DNA from: JBCCRH01 sp039208045
GTDB lineage: Bacteria; Bacteroidota; Bacteroidia; Chitinophagales; Saprospiraceae
NCBI GenBank assembly: GCA_039208045.1
Contig: JBCCRH010000156.1
Coordinates: 1 to 12,073, forward strand
DNA length: 12,073 bases
Direction of reading: 5' to 3'
Shown here: positions 1 through 7,088 of the stretch, piece by piece
Numbering within the stretch: the first letter of the stretch is position 1
Layout of the letters: every line of letters starts with the position of its first letter
Notes under the pieces: model-generated
The model's input: only the letters and a program-made list of their open reading frames with translations
Databases searched by the model: none
What the model was told of the DNA's origin: nothing
Translations under genes and position numbers: made by a program

Positions 1-654
1 CACAGAATGATCATGGAATTAGCCGACCCCACTACCGGAGAGATCAAACGATTCGAAAAAAGCTTCACCTACGAAGTAGGAGAGCGAGCAGTGACGGTAG
101 CAGCAGACAAGATGAATGTGCTTTATGCAGGTGTAGAAAACCCTATTTCGATTGCCGCTGCAGGTATACCGAGCGCACAGATTCAAGTGAGTGCCACAGG
201 CGTAGAATTGCAGCGGCGAGGTGGGGCAAAGTATATAGCTGTTCCAAAGCGCGTAGGAGCAGCAACTATTACTGTAGCAGGTGGAGGGCTTGTTCCTCAA
301 CAATTTAACTACCGAGTAAAAAGAATACCAGACCCTGTGATGAAATTGGGGAAGCATGTCAGTAAGACGCTACCAGCTGCCACTTTTCGGGCACAATTGG
401 GCCTCATCCCTGATCTTCCTGGCTTCGACTTTGATGCCAAATGCCGAGTGGGGAGCTATGAGGTAACGCGCGTGCCTCGTAATAGCGATGTACAGTCTAA
501 TACCAACGAAGGCCCTACCTTGAGCGGCCGTGCCAAGGCTATCGTAGGGCAGGCAAAGGCAGGCGATATCTATTATTTTGACAAAATAAAGGTGCGATGC
601 CCTGGCGATGACAATAGTCGCGCCCTCAATGCGTTAGTTTTTAAAATCCGATAA
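1..654 (+). CDS. gldM: Gliding motility / T9SS inner-membrane motor protein GldM, C-terminal part (5' end outside window)
   Basis: GldM is a single-pass inner-membrane protein whose long periplasmic part pairs with GldL to form the proton-driven motor of the type IX secretion system and reaches the GldK/GldN ring at the outer membrane. The frame is open from base 1, so the ATG at 7 is internal and the gene continues left; about 217 residues remain of a protein usually somewhat over 500. Visible GldM hallmarks are the 'KMNVLYAGVENPISI' entry to the third periplasmic domain, the 'RVKRIPDPVMKLG' linker, and a last domain with 'FDFDAKCRVGSYEV' and a closing 'YYFDKIKVRCPGDD...LNALVFKI' strand pair. 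These correspond to the D3-D4 periplasmic domains. gldN starts 51 bases downstream on the same strand, the standard gldLMN order, so the two are probably co-transcribed. The assignment rests on motif recognition plus this gene order. Confidence 0.93.
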   Translation, partial: HRMIMELADPTTGEIKRFEKSFTYEVGERAVTVAADKMNVLYAGVENPISIAAAGIPSAQIQVSATGVELQRRGGAKYIAVPKRVGAATITVAGGGLVPQQFNYRVKRIPDPVMKLGKHVSKTLPAATFRAQLGLIPDLPGFDFDAKCRVGSYEVTRVPRNSDVQSNTNEGPTLSGRAKAIVGQAKAGDIYYFDKIKVRCPGDDNSRALNALVFKIR

Positions 655-705
655 CTTCCTCCCTTTTGGTTCTGCATATTACTTAATCTTTTAAATCCCA
701 GAAAG

Positions 706-1548
706 ATGCGCAACATGATTTGCTTGTTGGGGTGCTTTTTGTGCTCCACACTACTAGTAATTGGTCAGCCCACCGGTATGATCCAGCTCGAAGAAGAACA
801 ATCACCCTTAGACGACATTGTAGAATCTGCTACTATCGGACAGAAACGGGTGCTTGCTTATCCACCTATCCGCGAGGCGGATATCTTATGGAAAAAGCGG
901 ATATGGCGGGTGATTGATACTAGGGAAAAAATGAATTTGCCTTTTAGGTACCCCAAAATGCCGTTCATTAACATCCTACTGAATGAAATTGAAACTGGTA
1001 ATATTAAAGCTTACAGCACTGAGGACGACGCTTTTACGCTTTCGCTAAATGCAGGCGACCTCAGCGATATTTTGGTGGAAAGAGACACCGTAGAGATTAT
1101 AGATCCAGTTACGGGGGAGCCTACTTTTCAAGCCATTGAAAATAGACTTGATCCAACGTCTATTACCAGATACCGAATGAAAGAGATTTGGTTTTTTGAT
1201 TCTAATTCTTCGTCGCTCCGGGTACGCATTTTGGGGATGGCCCCCATTCAAGATGTGTATGACGATAATGGAAATTTCAAATATTCGAAACCTTTGTTTT
1301 GGATTTATTATCCCGATTGTCGGCAGGCTTTCGCCAAATACAAAGTCTTCAACTCCGCCAACGATCAATCTGTGATGACGTGGGAAGACCATCTAGAAAT
1401 GCGTTTCTTTTCTAGCTATATCACCAAAGAATCCAATGTCAATGATTTGCGATTAGAAGATTATCTAAGTGGACGCGATCTATTAATTGCCTCAGAACGC
1501 ATCAAACAGGAGCTATTTAATAAGGAACAGGACATGTGGTCTTACTGA
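706..1548 (+). CDS. gldN: Gliding motility / T9SS ring component GldN (PorN-like)
   Basis: GldN (PorN in Porphyromonas) is a periplasmic protein that forms a ring with the lipoprotein GldK at the outer membrane and contacts the GldM periplasmic arm. The protein has 280 residues, a normal length. Residues 1-20 form a signal peptide with a Leu/Cys-rich core ending near 'VIGQ'. The family signature is clear: 'IREADILWKKRIWRVID' at 55-71 followed by 'REKMNLPF' (73-80), then 'RYRMKEIWFFD' (155-165), 'FWIYYPDCRQAFAKYKVFN' (198-216), 'RFFSSYITKESN' (233-244) and a C-terminal 'EQDMWSY'. The ATG at 706 follows an A/G-rich stretch (AGAAAG); a second Met three codons later is an alternative start. No Shine-Dalgarno sequence is obvious. 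No clear terminator follows. It lies 51 bases after gldM, consistent with one operon. GldO is a close paralogue, but the position after gldM favours GldN. Confidence 0.95.
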   Translation: MRNMICLLGCFLCSTLLVIGQPTGMIQLEEEQSPLDDIVESATIGQKRVLAYPPIREADILWKKRIWRVIDTREKMNLPFRYPKMPFINILLNEIETGNIKAYSTEDDAFTLSLNAGDLSDILVERDTVEIIDPVTGEPTFQAIENRLDPTSITRYRMKEIWFFDSNSSSLRVRILGMAPIQDVYDDNGNFKYSKPLFWIYYPDCRQAFAKYKVFNSANDQSVMTWEDHLEMRFFSSYITKESNVNDLRLEDYLSGRDLLIASERIKQELFNKEQDMWSY

Positions 1549-1611
1549 CCTCCTGATCTTGTATATCAATGGGCTAGGCAAAAAAAAAGTAGCTGTTCAT
1601 TAAAAAAACAT

Positions 1612-1619
1612 TACTTTTG
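1612..1619 (+). promoter_or_regulatory. Candidate Bacteroidota -7 box for the exchanger gene
   Basis: TACTTTTG matches the Bacteroidota sigma-ABfr -7 consensus TAnnTTTG exactly. No good -33 TTTG lies 17-20 bases upstream, only a weak 'TGTTC'. A start site would fall near 1625, leaving a leader of about 90 bases that carries the stem-loop at 1634-1667. This is a motif match only. Confidence 0.35.
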
Positions 1620-1633
1620 ACCGATCAACAAAA

Positions 1634-1667
1634 ACGTCCTGATGTGACTGTAGTCTCATCGGGACGT
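1634..1667. other. Long stem-loop in the gldN-exchanger gap
   Basis: ACGTCCTGATG (1634-1644) pairs with CATCGGGACGT (1657-1667) through one T/G wobble. Past a T/T mismatch, GAC...GTC continues the stem around a TGTA loop, giving about 14 paired positions. On the + strand no T-tract follows (CTAGCTAATG), so it is a poor intrinsic terminator for gldN. On the - strand it is followed by GTTTTTG and looks more terminator-like, but no - strand gene ends here. A weaker pair, GCTAAT (1671-1676) with ATTAGC (1691-1696), lies just downstream. It may be an mRNA-stabilising 3' end of gldN or a structured leader of the next gene. Confidence 0.5.
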
Positions 1668-1717
1668 CTAGCTAATGGCATATTGAAACTATTAGCACCT
1701 GCGATTGGAAAATTGTG

Positions 1718-2644
1718 ATGATGCAAGAAGTTATTTTTTATTTTGCGCTATTTGCTGTGAGTTTAGCAGTTTTGCTGAAAGCATCAGATTGGTTTGTGGA
1801 TGCTGCGGAAGAGATTGGCTTATCGCTGGGGATTTCTCCATTCATCATCGGTGTTACAATTGTTGCGTTTGGTACCTCTTTACCGGAATTGGCTACGGGA
1901 ATTGCCTCTGTTCTAAAAGGAGAATCAGAGATTGTAGTGAGTACTGTGGTGGGGTCTAATATCACTAATATTGCTTTAGTCTTGGGGCTAGTAGCCGTAG
2001 TAGTAAAGCAAATAGATTTAGAATATAACATCTGGCATATCGATATGCCATATCTCTGGGGATCAGCCTTCTTGTTCTGGTTCATGCTGAAGGATGGCAC
2101 CTATTCTTTGTTCGAGGCGCTGCTGTCCATTCTTGGGATTATTGTATTTCTTGCGTATTCCTTCAAGTCGGATAACAATTCTGAAGAGGTCATACGAAGT
2201 AAGGCAAACTGGAAGTCTTACGCCTTCCTTTTGTTGGGGGGAGTGCTGGTTTACCTTGGAGCAGACTATACCATATACGCCATTACACAGCTATCCGAGT
2301 TAGCTAATATTGAAACAGAAATCATCAGTCTTTCGGCAGTAGCTCTGGGAACTTCCCTTCCTGAAGTGATCGTGAGTTTAGCTGCCGCCCGTAAAGGAAA
2401 AGCCTCTATTGCTGTTGGAAATGTATTGGGATCCAATATCTTCAATACTTATGTTGTAATGGGTATTCCGGCATTGGTTGGGAAGCTCACTATACCACTA
2501 GAAGTAGCGGATATTTACTTGCCACTCATGATCGCTATGACGCTATTATTTGGCATAATGGCAAATAACAAAAAAATAACACGTTGGGAAGGAATTGTAC
2601 TCCTGATGTTTTATGCCTTCTTTGTCAATCAGTTATTCTCTTAA
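1718..2644 (+). CDS. CaCA-family sodium(or proton)/calcium exchanger, YrbG-like
   Basis: This is an inner-membrane antiporter of the Ca2+:cation antiporter superfamily, expected to extrude Ca2+ in exchange for Na+ or H+. It has about 308 residues with two inverted halves of roughly five helices each. Each half carries the diagnostic alpha-repeat. Counting residues from a GTG codon at 1715, the first repeat has 'GTSLPE' at 53-58 followed by 'STVVGSNITN', and the second has 'GTSLPE' at 212-217 followed by 'GNVLGSNIFN'. The Glu in each GTSLPE is the ion ligand in structurally known family members. A charged cytoplasmic loop (about 151-168, 'KSDNNSEEVIRSKANW') joins the halves. In-frame starts are GTG 1715, ATG 1718 and ATG 1721; I chose 1718 because GGAA at 1707-1710 then sits about 8 bases upstream. 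The ion specificity cannot be read from sequence. It appears functionally unrelated to the T9SS genes on either side. Confidence 0.92.
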   Translation: MMQEVIFYFALFAVSLAVLLKASDWFVDAAEEIGLSLGISPFIIGVTIVAFGTSLPELATGIASVLKGESEIVVSTVVGSNITNIALVLGLVAVVVKQIDLEYNIWHIDMPYLWGSAFLFWFMLKDGTYSLFEALLSILGIIVFLAYSFKSDNNSEEVIRSKANWKSYAFLLLGGVLVYLGADYTIYAITQLSELANIETEIISLSAVALGTSLPEVIVSLAAARKGKASIAVGNVLGSNIFNTYVVMGIPALVGKLTIPLEVADIYLPLMIAMTLLFGIMANNKKITRWEGIVLLMFYAFFVNQLFS

Positions 2645-2680
2645 GTGAGTATGTAGCATGCCTATTATTTAGGTTAGCCC

Positions 2681-2712
2681 ATTGCATTTATTAAATAGAT
2701 TACCTATTTTTG
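2681..2712 (+). promoter_or_regulatory. Candidate Bacteroidota promoter in the long gap
   Basis: TATTTTTG at 2705-2712 fits the -7 consensus TAnnTTTG, and ATTG at 2681-2684 lies 20 bases upstream in place of the -33 TTTG. If used, transcription would start near 2718, about 325 bases before the next gene. The box overlaps the weak hairpin at 2693-2709. This is motif evidence only, in AT-rich sequence. Confidence 0.35.
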
Positions 2713-2886
2713 TTATGCAACCACAACCCCCGTACAGTTGCCACCTTTTATAAATGCCTCTTCTATAGTCATCACTATAGTAAAATGTTAGTTTAGCAAC
2801 TACCATATTTCTACTTCACATTTCTCTTGTCTGTATACTTCTTGCAGTTTTTTGTCCCAAAAACAAAGAGCACTGTTTTGGTGTCT

Positions 2887-2915
2887 TTTGGATACTAGAA
2901 TGGATTTTATTTTAA
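2887..2915 (+). promoter_or_regulatory. Alternative promoter for the type A cargo gene
   Basis: TTTG (2887-2890) is followed after 17 bases by TATTTTAA (2908-2915), a partial match to TAnnTTTG. It would give a leader of roughly 120 bases containing the 2998-3016 hairpin. The -7 box is imperfect, so this is weaker in motif than the upstream candidate but better placed. Confidence 0.3.
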
Positions 2916-3042
2916 TTTTTTTAGAGAAAACGGAACAGCTTCCTTCATGGTGTTAACATTGATCGTATAGGGAGAATACGAGCAATACTATTTAGCATCG
3001 GAAGGCACTTTTCCGAGTATACACCAATGTAATTATAATACT

Positions 3043-5370
3043 ATGAGTAAAACGATTTACACAATTCTTACCGGTGTGTTAGGACTGTTGATGACGCCTA
3101 ACTTGTCGGCTCAGCTAGCGACATGGGAACTAACCAGCAGCGAAACGCCTAGTTTAGTTGCTAACAACCTGCAAGCTAGCTCTTTCACTAGAGGAAACGG
3201 TATTGGAGGTCTTGAATTTAGCGCAGACGGGGCAGTAGCTGAAGGCTGGCCCAAGGAGGCGCAAAAGGGAGTAGTTGACTACTATGAAATTTGCTTAACC
3301 CCAGACCCTGGCTTCACCTTTGAAATCACAGGATTAAGCTTCAAGGAAAAGCGTACTACGCAAGGAATTCAGGCGTATCAAGTCTTCTGGTCAACCGACG
3401 GATTTGTTACTGCTGAACGACTAGATTCTGTTGCTGCCACCGATGCAGATGTTTTGCGTACCATTGAGATCGATAACCTACAAGAAAGTTTTTGCGACGG
3501 CCAGCCCCTGTGTATTCGTTGGTACGGCTATAATGCAGGAAGCATCAATGGGCAGTGGTCGATCAGAGATATTCAGTTAGATGGAGATATCATTCCTTTT
3601 TGTATGCCGCCAGCTATACAAACTCGTTCGGTAGCTTTCTCTAATATAGAGGGAGCAACTTTAGATGCAACGCTCGACTCTGGTAGCGGGGACAGGCGCC
3701 TTGTTTTGGTAAGGCTGGGAGAAGAGGTATCTTTTAATCCTTGTAGTGGTACCAGCTATACTGCTAATTCTACGTTTGGACTCGGCGACGAAGTAGCTCC
3801 AGATACCTATGTCGTATATGATGGTTCTAGCCTAAACTTTTCTGTTGATGGACTTGATGCTGGGGCCTCTTACCATTTTCTGGTAGTAGAGTACAATAGT
3901 TTTAACTTCTGTTACCTAAATGATGAGCCGCTAAAAGCAGACATCAATACTAGCTGTTCGTTCCCTGTACTACCTCAAAAATTTATGGCCAATCCTACAG
4001 ATGGTAAGATGAATCTGATGTGGGATTTGCCTAGTTGCTTTGATGAAGTACTGGTGGTGGCTAGTAAAGCACCTATTGAGGGAATGCCAGCAGGAGATGG
4101 GCAGGCGTATCAGGATGACGCTACTTTTGGTTCAGGGGGTATTGCTGATGCTTCCTTTCTAGGAGACGTTTTCCCTGTTTACAAAGGTACAGATAACCGA
4201 ATTACGGTCGATAACTTAGCGGATAATGACATCTACTATTTTGAGTTGTTTGTTCGGGATGGGACAGATTGGGTAGGGCCTATAACTGCTAATAGCCGGG
4301 CAATAGAAGGCTGCGAAGAGCTAGGGGGTAATGATGTAGTATTTATCAATGAAATTCATTATCTGAACCGGGGAGTGGATCAAGATGAAGGGGTAGAAAT
4401 AGTTGGTCCTGCGGGAGTAGACCTAAGCGCCTACTCTTTGACACTCTATGAATATAATCCATCAACTAGTTATCACGTAGAGGAATTGAGCGGAGTAATA
4501 GATGACGAAATAGAAGGAAATGGAGCTATTTGGTTCCCTATTCCTGATATGCAGAACGAGCGAGGAGCCATTGCATTATACAATAAGGTAACAGAAGAGA
4601 TTGTACAATTTTTGGGTTTTCGAGGAAGACTGACCGCTGAGGATGGCGTAGCAGAAGGCCTTGAATCTGTGCTACTACGAGATGAAAGAAACTTTGGTGT
4701 AGCAGAAGCAAATAATTCACCTGTTAATTCTTCGCTTCAATTAAGTGGAGAGTTTGGGTGCCCTTCTAATATGACCTGGAGTGAAGCAGAAAGTAGCAGA
4801 GGAACGTTGAATACCACGCAGTCCATCCTTCCAGTAGAATTGCTTGACTTTAAAGCTACTCTAATTGATGAGCAGGTATTAGTAAGTTGGAGCACACTCA
4901 CTGAAATTAATAACGCCTTCATGGTAGTAGAAAGAAGCAATGATGGCACTAAGTTTCAGGAAATAGGTAGAGTAGATGGAGCTGGTACAACTAACATTCC
5001 TCAGTATTACCAATTGATGGATCCAGCGCCTGCCAAAGGAGCCAATTACTACCGCTTACGGCAGGTAGACTTTGATGGCACCACTGCCTACAGCCCAGTG
5101 GTAGTTATTCAAGTAGATGTCGAAGGAATTGGGTTTAAGGTATTTCCCACCCTTACAGCGGATTGGTTCACGGTAGCTACTAATAATATTACTCAGCCTG
5201 CGACTCTTGTCACCATCTTTAATGCACTAGGGCAGCAGGTTGCTCAGTATCAGATTGCCGAGGAAAACCAATCGCTTTTACTAAACAGTGCTGGCTGGGC
5301 ACCGGGGCAGTATTTCATACATTTAGAAGTGAATAACGAAACCTTTGTGGAGCGGTTAATAAAGCGATAA
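3043..5370 (+). CDS. Secreted multidomain surface protein with lamin-tail domain and T9SS type A sorting domain
   Basis: This is a 775-residue cargo of the type IX secretion system, expected to be released or anchored at the cell surface. Domains in order: signal peptide 1-23 with cleavage after 'NLSA'; an N-terminal beta-rich domain (about 24-187, 'LATWELTSSETPSLVANN...SFTRGNGIGG') of a type often found at the front of Bacteroidota surface proteins; two fibronectin-III-like segments (about 188-305 and 306-423); a lamin-tail (LTD)-like domain starting 'VVFINEIHYLNRG' (about 432-525); a beta domain 'ELLDFKATL...VSWSTLTEINNAFMVVERS...NYYRLRQVDFDG' (about 599-690) that commonly precedes type A signals; and a C-terminal type A sorting domain (about 698-775) with 'FPTLTADWFTV', 'IFNALGQQV' and 'WAPGQYFIHLEV...ERLIKR'. 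No nuclease or other catalytic motif is seen, although LTD domains often accompany nucleases. A structural or adhesive role is inferred. A terminator lies 25 bases downstream, so it is probably monocistronic. Confidence 0.9.
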   Translation: MSKTIYTILTGVLGLLMTPNLSAQLATWELTSSETPSLVANNLQASSFTRGNGIGGLEFSADGAVAEGWPKEAQKGVVDYYEICLTPDPGFTFEITGLSFKEKRTTQGIQAYQVFWSTDGFVTAERLDSVAATDADVLRTIEIDNLQESFCDGQPLCIRWYGYNAGSINGQWSIRDIQLDGDIIPFCMPPAIQTRSVAFSNIEGATLDATLDSGSGDRRLVLVRLGEEVSFNPCSGTSYTANSTFGLGDEVAPDTYVVYDGSSLNFSVDGLDAGASYHFLVVEYNSFNFCYLNDEPLKADINTSCSFPVLPQKFMANPTDGKMNLMWDLPSCFDEVLVVASKAPIEGMPAGDGQAYQDDATFGSGGIADASFLGDVFPVYKGTDNRITVDNLADNDIYYFELFVRDGTDWVGPITANSRAIEGCEELGGNDVVFINEIHYLNRGVDQDEGVEIVGPAGVDLSAYSLTLYEYNPSTSYHVEELSGVIDDEIEGNGAIWFPIPDMQNERGAIALYNKVTEEIVQFLGFRGRLTAEDGVAEGLESVLLRDERNFGVAEANNSPVNSSLQLSGEFGCPSNMTWSEAESSRGTLNTTQSILPVELLDFKATLIDEQVLVSWSTLTEINNAFMVVERSNDGTKFQEIGRVDGAGTTNIPQYYQLMDPAPAKGANYYRLRQVDFDGTTAYSPVVVIQVDVEGIGFKVFPTLTADWFTVATNNITQPATLVTIFNALGQQVAQYQIAEENQSLLLNSAGWAPGQYFIHLEVNNETFVERLIKR

Positions 5371-5394
5371 AAAAATTTGTACCTTTAGCAGAGC

Positions 5395-5433
5395 TAAAGC
5401 CCGACGCTGTCATTTAGCAGTTGTCGGGCTTTA
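5395..5433. terminator. Intrinsic terminator after the type A cargo gene
   Basis: TAAAGCCCGAC (5395-5405) pairs perfectly with GTCGGGCTTTA (5423-5433), an 11-bp GC-rich stem with a 17-base loop. A short inner CTG/CAG pairing could shorten the loop. The T-tract is short (CTTTAAC), so termination may be partial. The gene ends at 5370. Confidence 0.75.
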
Positions 5434-5509
5434 ACTATACATAGGCAAACCTAACGTACACACTACCAAAAACTATTTTAATAATTGTAAACCGAAAAGA
5501 GTCCAACCT

Positions 5510-6220
5510 ATGAAAATGAGAATTACAACTTTAGCCTTTTTTGCACTACTGCTGATGACCATCCAGTTGGATGCCCAAAAGAGTTCAGATGTAGGCGTAT
5601 CATTAGGCTTCATGAATTATCAAGGTGATTTTGCGGAGTCTCCCGTTTCACTCAGTGAAACCAATTTTGCATTTGGGGCAACCTATCGCTACTTTTTCAC
5701 CCCACAATATGGAGTACGTGCTAATATCCTCTATGGCACACTTTCTGGTGCTGACTCGAATAAAGATGAGAATACTACTAGAAACTGGTCGTTTGAAACC
5801 AATCTTCTGGAAATATCAGTGATCGGAGAATGGCACCCCATCGGAAGCATCAAGCTAAATAGCATGGGAGAGTTGGAGCCACAGTTTTCACCTTACGGAT
5901 TTATCGGACTAGGTATGGCTTTCGGAGAATCAGAAATAACAACTCCACCTGACGATAACTCGGTATTGCCAGAGCCCGACGACAGAAGTAGCTTCTTCAG
6001 TATTCCGATCGGACTAGGGGTGCGCTACGATGCTAGTAAGTACTTTATGATATCAGCTGAGTTTGGTACAAGAGCTACTTTTAATGATTATTTGGATGGT
6101 ATAGGAGATTTGTACACTTCACAAGAAGGAAATGATTGGTACTTATTTGGTGGAATTAACATCTCTTTCTTAATCTCTTCTGATAAAGCAGAAAAGTTCG
6201 ATATCAGATCGAACGAATAA
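5510..6220 (+). CDS. Outer-membrane beta-barrel protein, DUF6089 / PorG-like
   Basis: This 236-residue protein has a signal peptide (1-22, hydrophobic core 'TLAFFALLLMTIQL', cleavage after 'LDA'). Alternating beta strands with aromatic ends follow, typical of an eight-strand-class outer-membrane barrel. Family-like blocks are 'GVSLGFMNYQGDF' (29-41), 'ATYRYFFTPQYGVRANILYG' (57-76), 'RNWSFETNLLEISVIGEW' (91-108), 'SPYGFIGLGMAF' (127-138), 'FFSIPIGLGVRYDASKYFMI' (162-181), 'EFGTRATFNDYLDGIGDLY' (184-202) and 'NDWYLFGGINISF' (208-220). The 'GTR-TF-DYLD' block is characteristic of the DUF6089/PorG group, which includes an outer-membrane T9SS component in Porphyromonas. Whether this copy serves the T9SS is inferred from family resemblance and nearby gldMN. 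The last 16 residues are charged and look periplasmic. An acidic, Pro-rich loop (145-158) is probably extracellular. The gene is flanked by terminators on both sides, so it is likely its own transcript. Confidence 0.82.
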   Translation: MKMRITTLAFFALLLMTIQLDAQKSSDVGVSLGFMNYQGDFAESPVSLSETNFAFGATYRYFFTPQYGVRANILYGTLSGADSNKDENTTRNWSFETNLLEISVIGEWHPIGSIKLNSMGELEPQFSPYGFIGLGMAFGESEITTPPDDNSVLPEPDDRSSFFSIPIGLGVRYDASKYFMISAEFGTRATFNDYLDGIGDLYTSQEGNDWYLFGGINISFLISSDKAEKFDIRSNE

Positions 6221-6251
6221 GTGCTAGTTCTATTTCTGTTTGATAATAGAT

Positions 6252-6302
6252 AAATAAAACACTGTCCATATGCATGATTTGTATGGGCAGTGTTTTATTT
6301 TT
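6252..6302. terminator. Strong bidirectional terminator after the barrel gene
   Basis: AAATAAAACACTGTCCATA (6252-6270) pairs with TATGGGCAGTGTTTTATTT (6282-6300), a 19-bp stem with a single T/G wobble. The loop is 11 bases, and the stem runs into TTTTT (6298-6302) with an A-rich opposite flank. It is one of the two strongest terminators in the window. The next gene's start codon lies only a few bases beyond it. Confidence 0.92.
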
Positions 6303-6308
6303 ATATAT

Positions 6309-7052
6309 ATGGAGTGGTTAATACTATTTATCGGATTTTACCTCTATGTAGACTATACACCAGCGCATTCCTCACAACTTGAAAATGGACTGGTGGCCTA
6401 CTATTCTTTTAATGCCTGTGATGCACGCGATGACTCTGGCAATGGTTCTAACGGCACGATGCACGGTCGAGTACAGTGCTGGTGTGGTATAGAGGATGAC
6501 GGTTTACTTTTCGATGGGCGCCAGGGATATGTGCAATTTGAAGGGATTGTCAATGCTTATTTTTCTACTTCAGACCTTACGGTAAGCTTCTATATCAAAC
6601 CTGAAAGTCGTTCGCCTTTTAAGCAAAGCTTATTATCAAAAAGAGATGCTTGCCATTTAGAGCATGCTTTTGATTTGTTTTTAAATTACAGCCAAAAGGA
6701 GATAACCACTATTTTTCACGAAAGTGAAGACAAGTATTTTAAAAACCTGGCACCAGCAGTAGAGGAGCTGGGTTGGATGCATGTGGCAATTGTAAGAGAG
6801 GGGGCTAGTGCTGCTTCCTACATCAACGGGCAGTTGCACCGACGTTCCTTTAAATGTAGCGGAGTGGATATTTCCAATGCAGCAGACTTGATATTCGGGA
6901 AAAGTCCGTGTGTAGAGGAGGGGCGCGCTCGTCCTTTCAAGGGGGTGCTAGACGAACTACGAGTTTATGACAGAGCATTAGACGAAGAGGAAATATTACA
7001 GCTCTACCAACAATACCCAGTTGAACATGCTATGGTAGACTGTGTTACATAG
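6309..7052 (+). CDS. LamG/concanavalin-like domain protein without a T9SS sorting domain
   Basis: This 247-residue protein is essentially one LamG/pentraxin-type jelly-roll domain, a fold usually involved in carbohydrate or protein binding. It begins 'LENGLVAYYSFNACD' (25-38) and includes 'LLFDGRQGYVQFEG' (66-79), 'DLTVSFYIKP' (89-98), 'LLSKRDAC' (108-115), 'MHVAIVREG' (157-165), 'SYINGQLHRRSF' (170-181) and 'GVLDELRVYDRALDEEEI' (212-229). Residues 1-20 may be a short signal peptide. The same frame opens at an ATG at 6270, but that codon lies inside the terminator hairpin, so 6309 is preferred. The same set of motifs recurs in the protein at 7468-8691, so the two are paralogues. Unlike that copy, this one stops just after the LamG domain ('QQYPVEHAMVDCVT') and has no sorting domain, so surface export by the T9SS is doubtful. 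ybaB starts 36 bases later. Seven cysteines are present. Its function is unknown. Confidence 0.78.
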   Translation: MEWLILFIGFYLYVDYTPAHSSQLENGLVAYYSFNACDARDDSGNGSNGTMHGRVQCWCGIEDDGLLFDGRQGYVQFEGIVNAYFSTSDLTVSFYIKPESRSPFKQSLLSKRDACHLEHAFDLFLNYSQKEITTIFHESEDKYFKNLAPAVEELGWMHVAIVREGASAASYINGQLHRRSFKCSGVDISNAADLIFGKSPCVEEGRARPFKGVLDELRVYDRALDEEEILQLYQQYPVEHAMVDCVT

Positions 7053-7088
7053 AATCTAAATTTTTTATCGAAAAAAATCGTAAGCCAT

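Larger units (their letters stand above)
2645..3042. other. 398-base AT-rich intergenic region without a gene
   Basis: No convincing coding region is present on either strand; the longest + ATG frame I followed here (2900-2956) encodes 18 residues. Small inverted repeats occur: AAATAG/CTATTT (2693-2709) followed by TTG, which may be a weak terminator for the exchanger; CTATAGT/ACTATAG (2763-2780, 4-base loop); and TCGGAA/TTCCGA (2998-3016, 7-base loop) about 26 bases before the next start codon. Two promoter-like boxes are listed separately. The length is unusual in this otherwise compact window, so a long 5' leader or small RNA is possible, but nothing here proves one. Confidence 0.6.

Noticed and set aside
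19..357. 112-residue - strand frame opposite gldM
   Set aside because: The opposite strand encodes clear GldM. This frame is rich in Cys, Tyr and Ser with no recognisable motif.
1580..1588. A9 tract as a phase-variation or terminator element
   Set aside because: It lies outside any coding frame and has no adjoining hairpin; a T-tract for gldN would need to be T-rich on the + strand.
2900..2956. 18-residue ORF in the long gap
   Set aside because: It is hydrophobic only because of a T-rich run, has no ribosome site, and is no longer than expected by chance.
6270..6308. ATG 6270 as start of the first LamG protein
   Set aside because: It lies inside the terminator hairpin and would place 13 unlikely residues ahead of the hydrophobic leader; 6309 fits better.
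7063..7080. TTTTTT-ATCG-AAAAAA symmetry before ybaB
   Set aside because: A/T-only stem with no GC content; it would be unstable as a terminator and is common by chance in such gaps.
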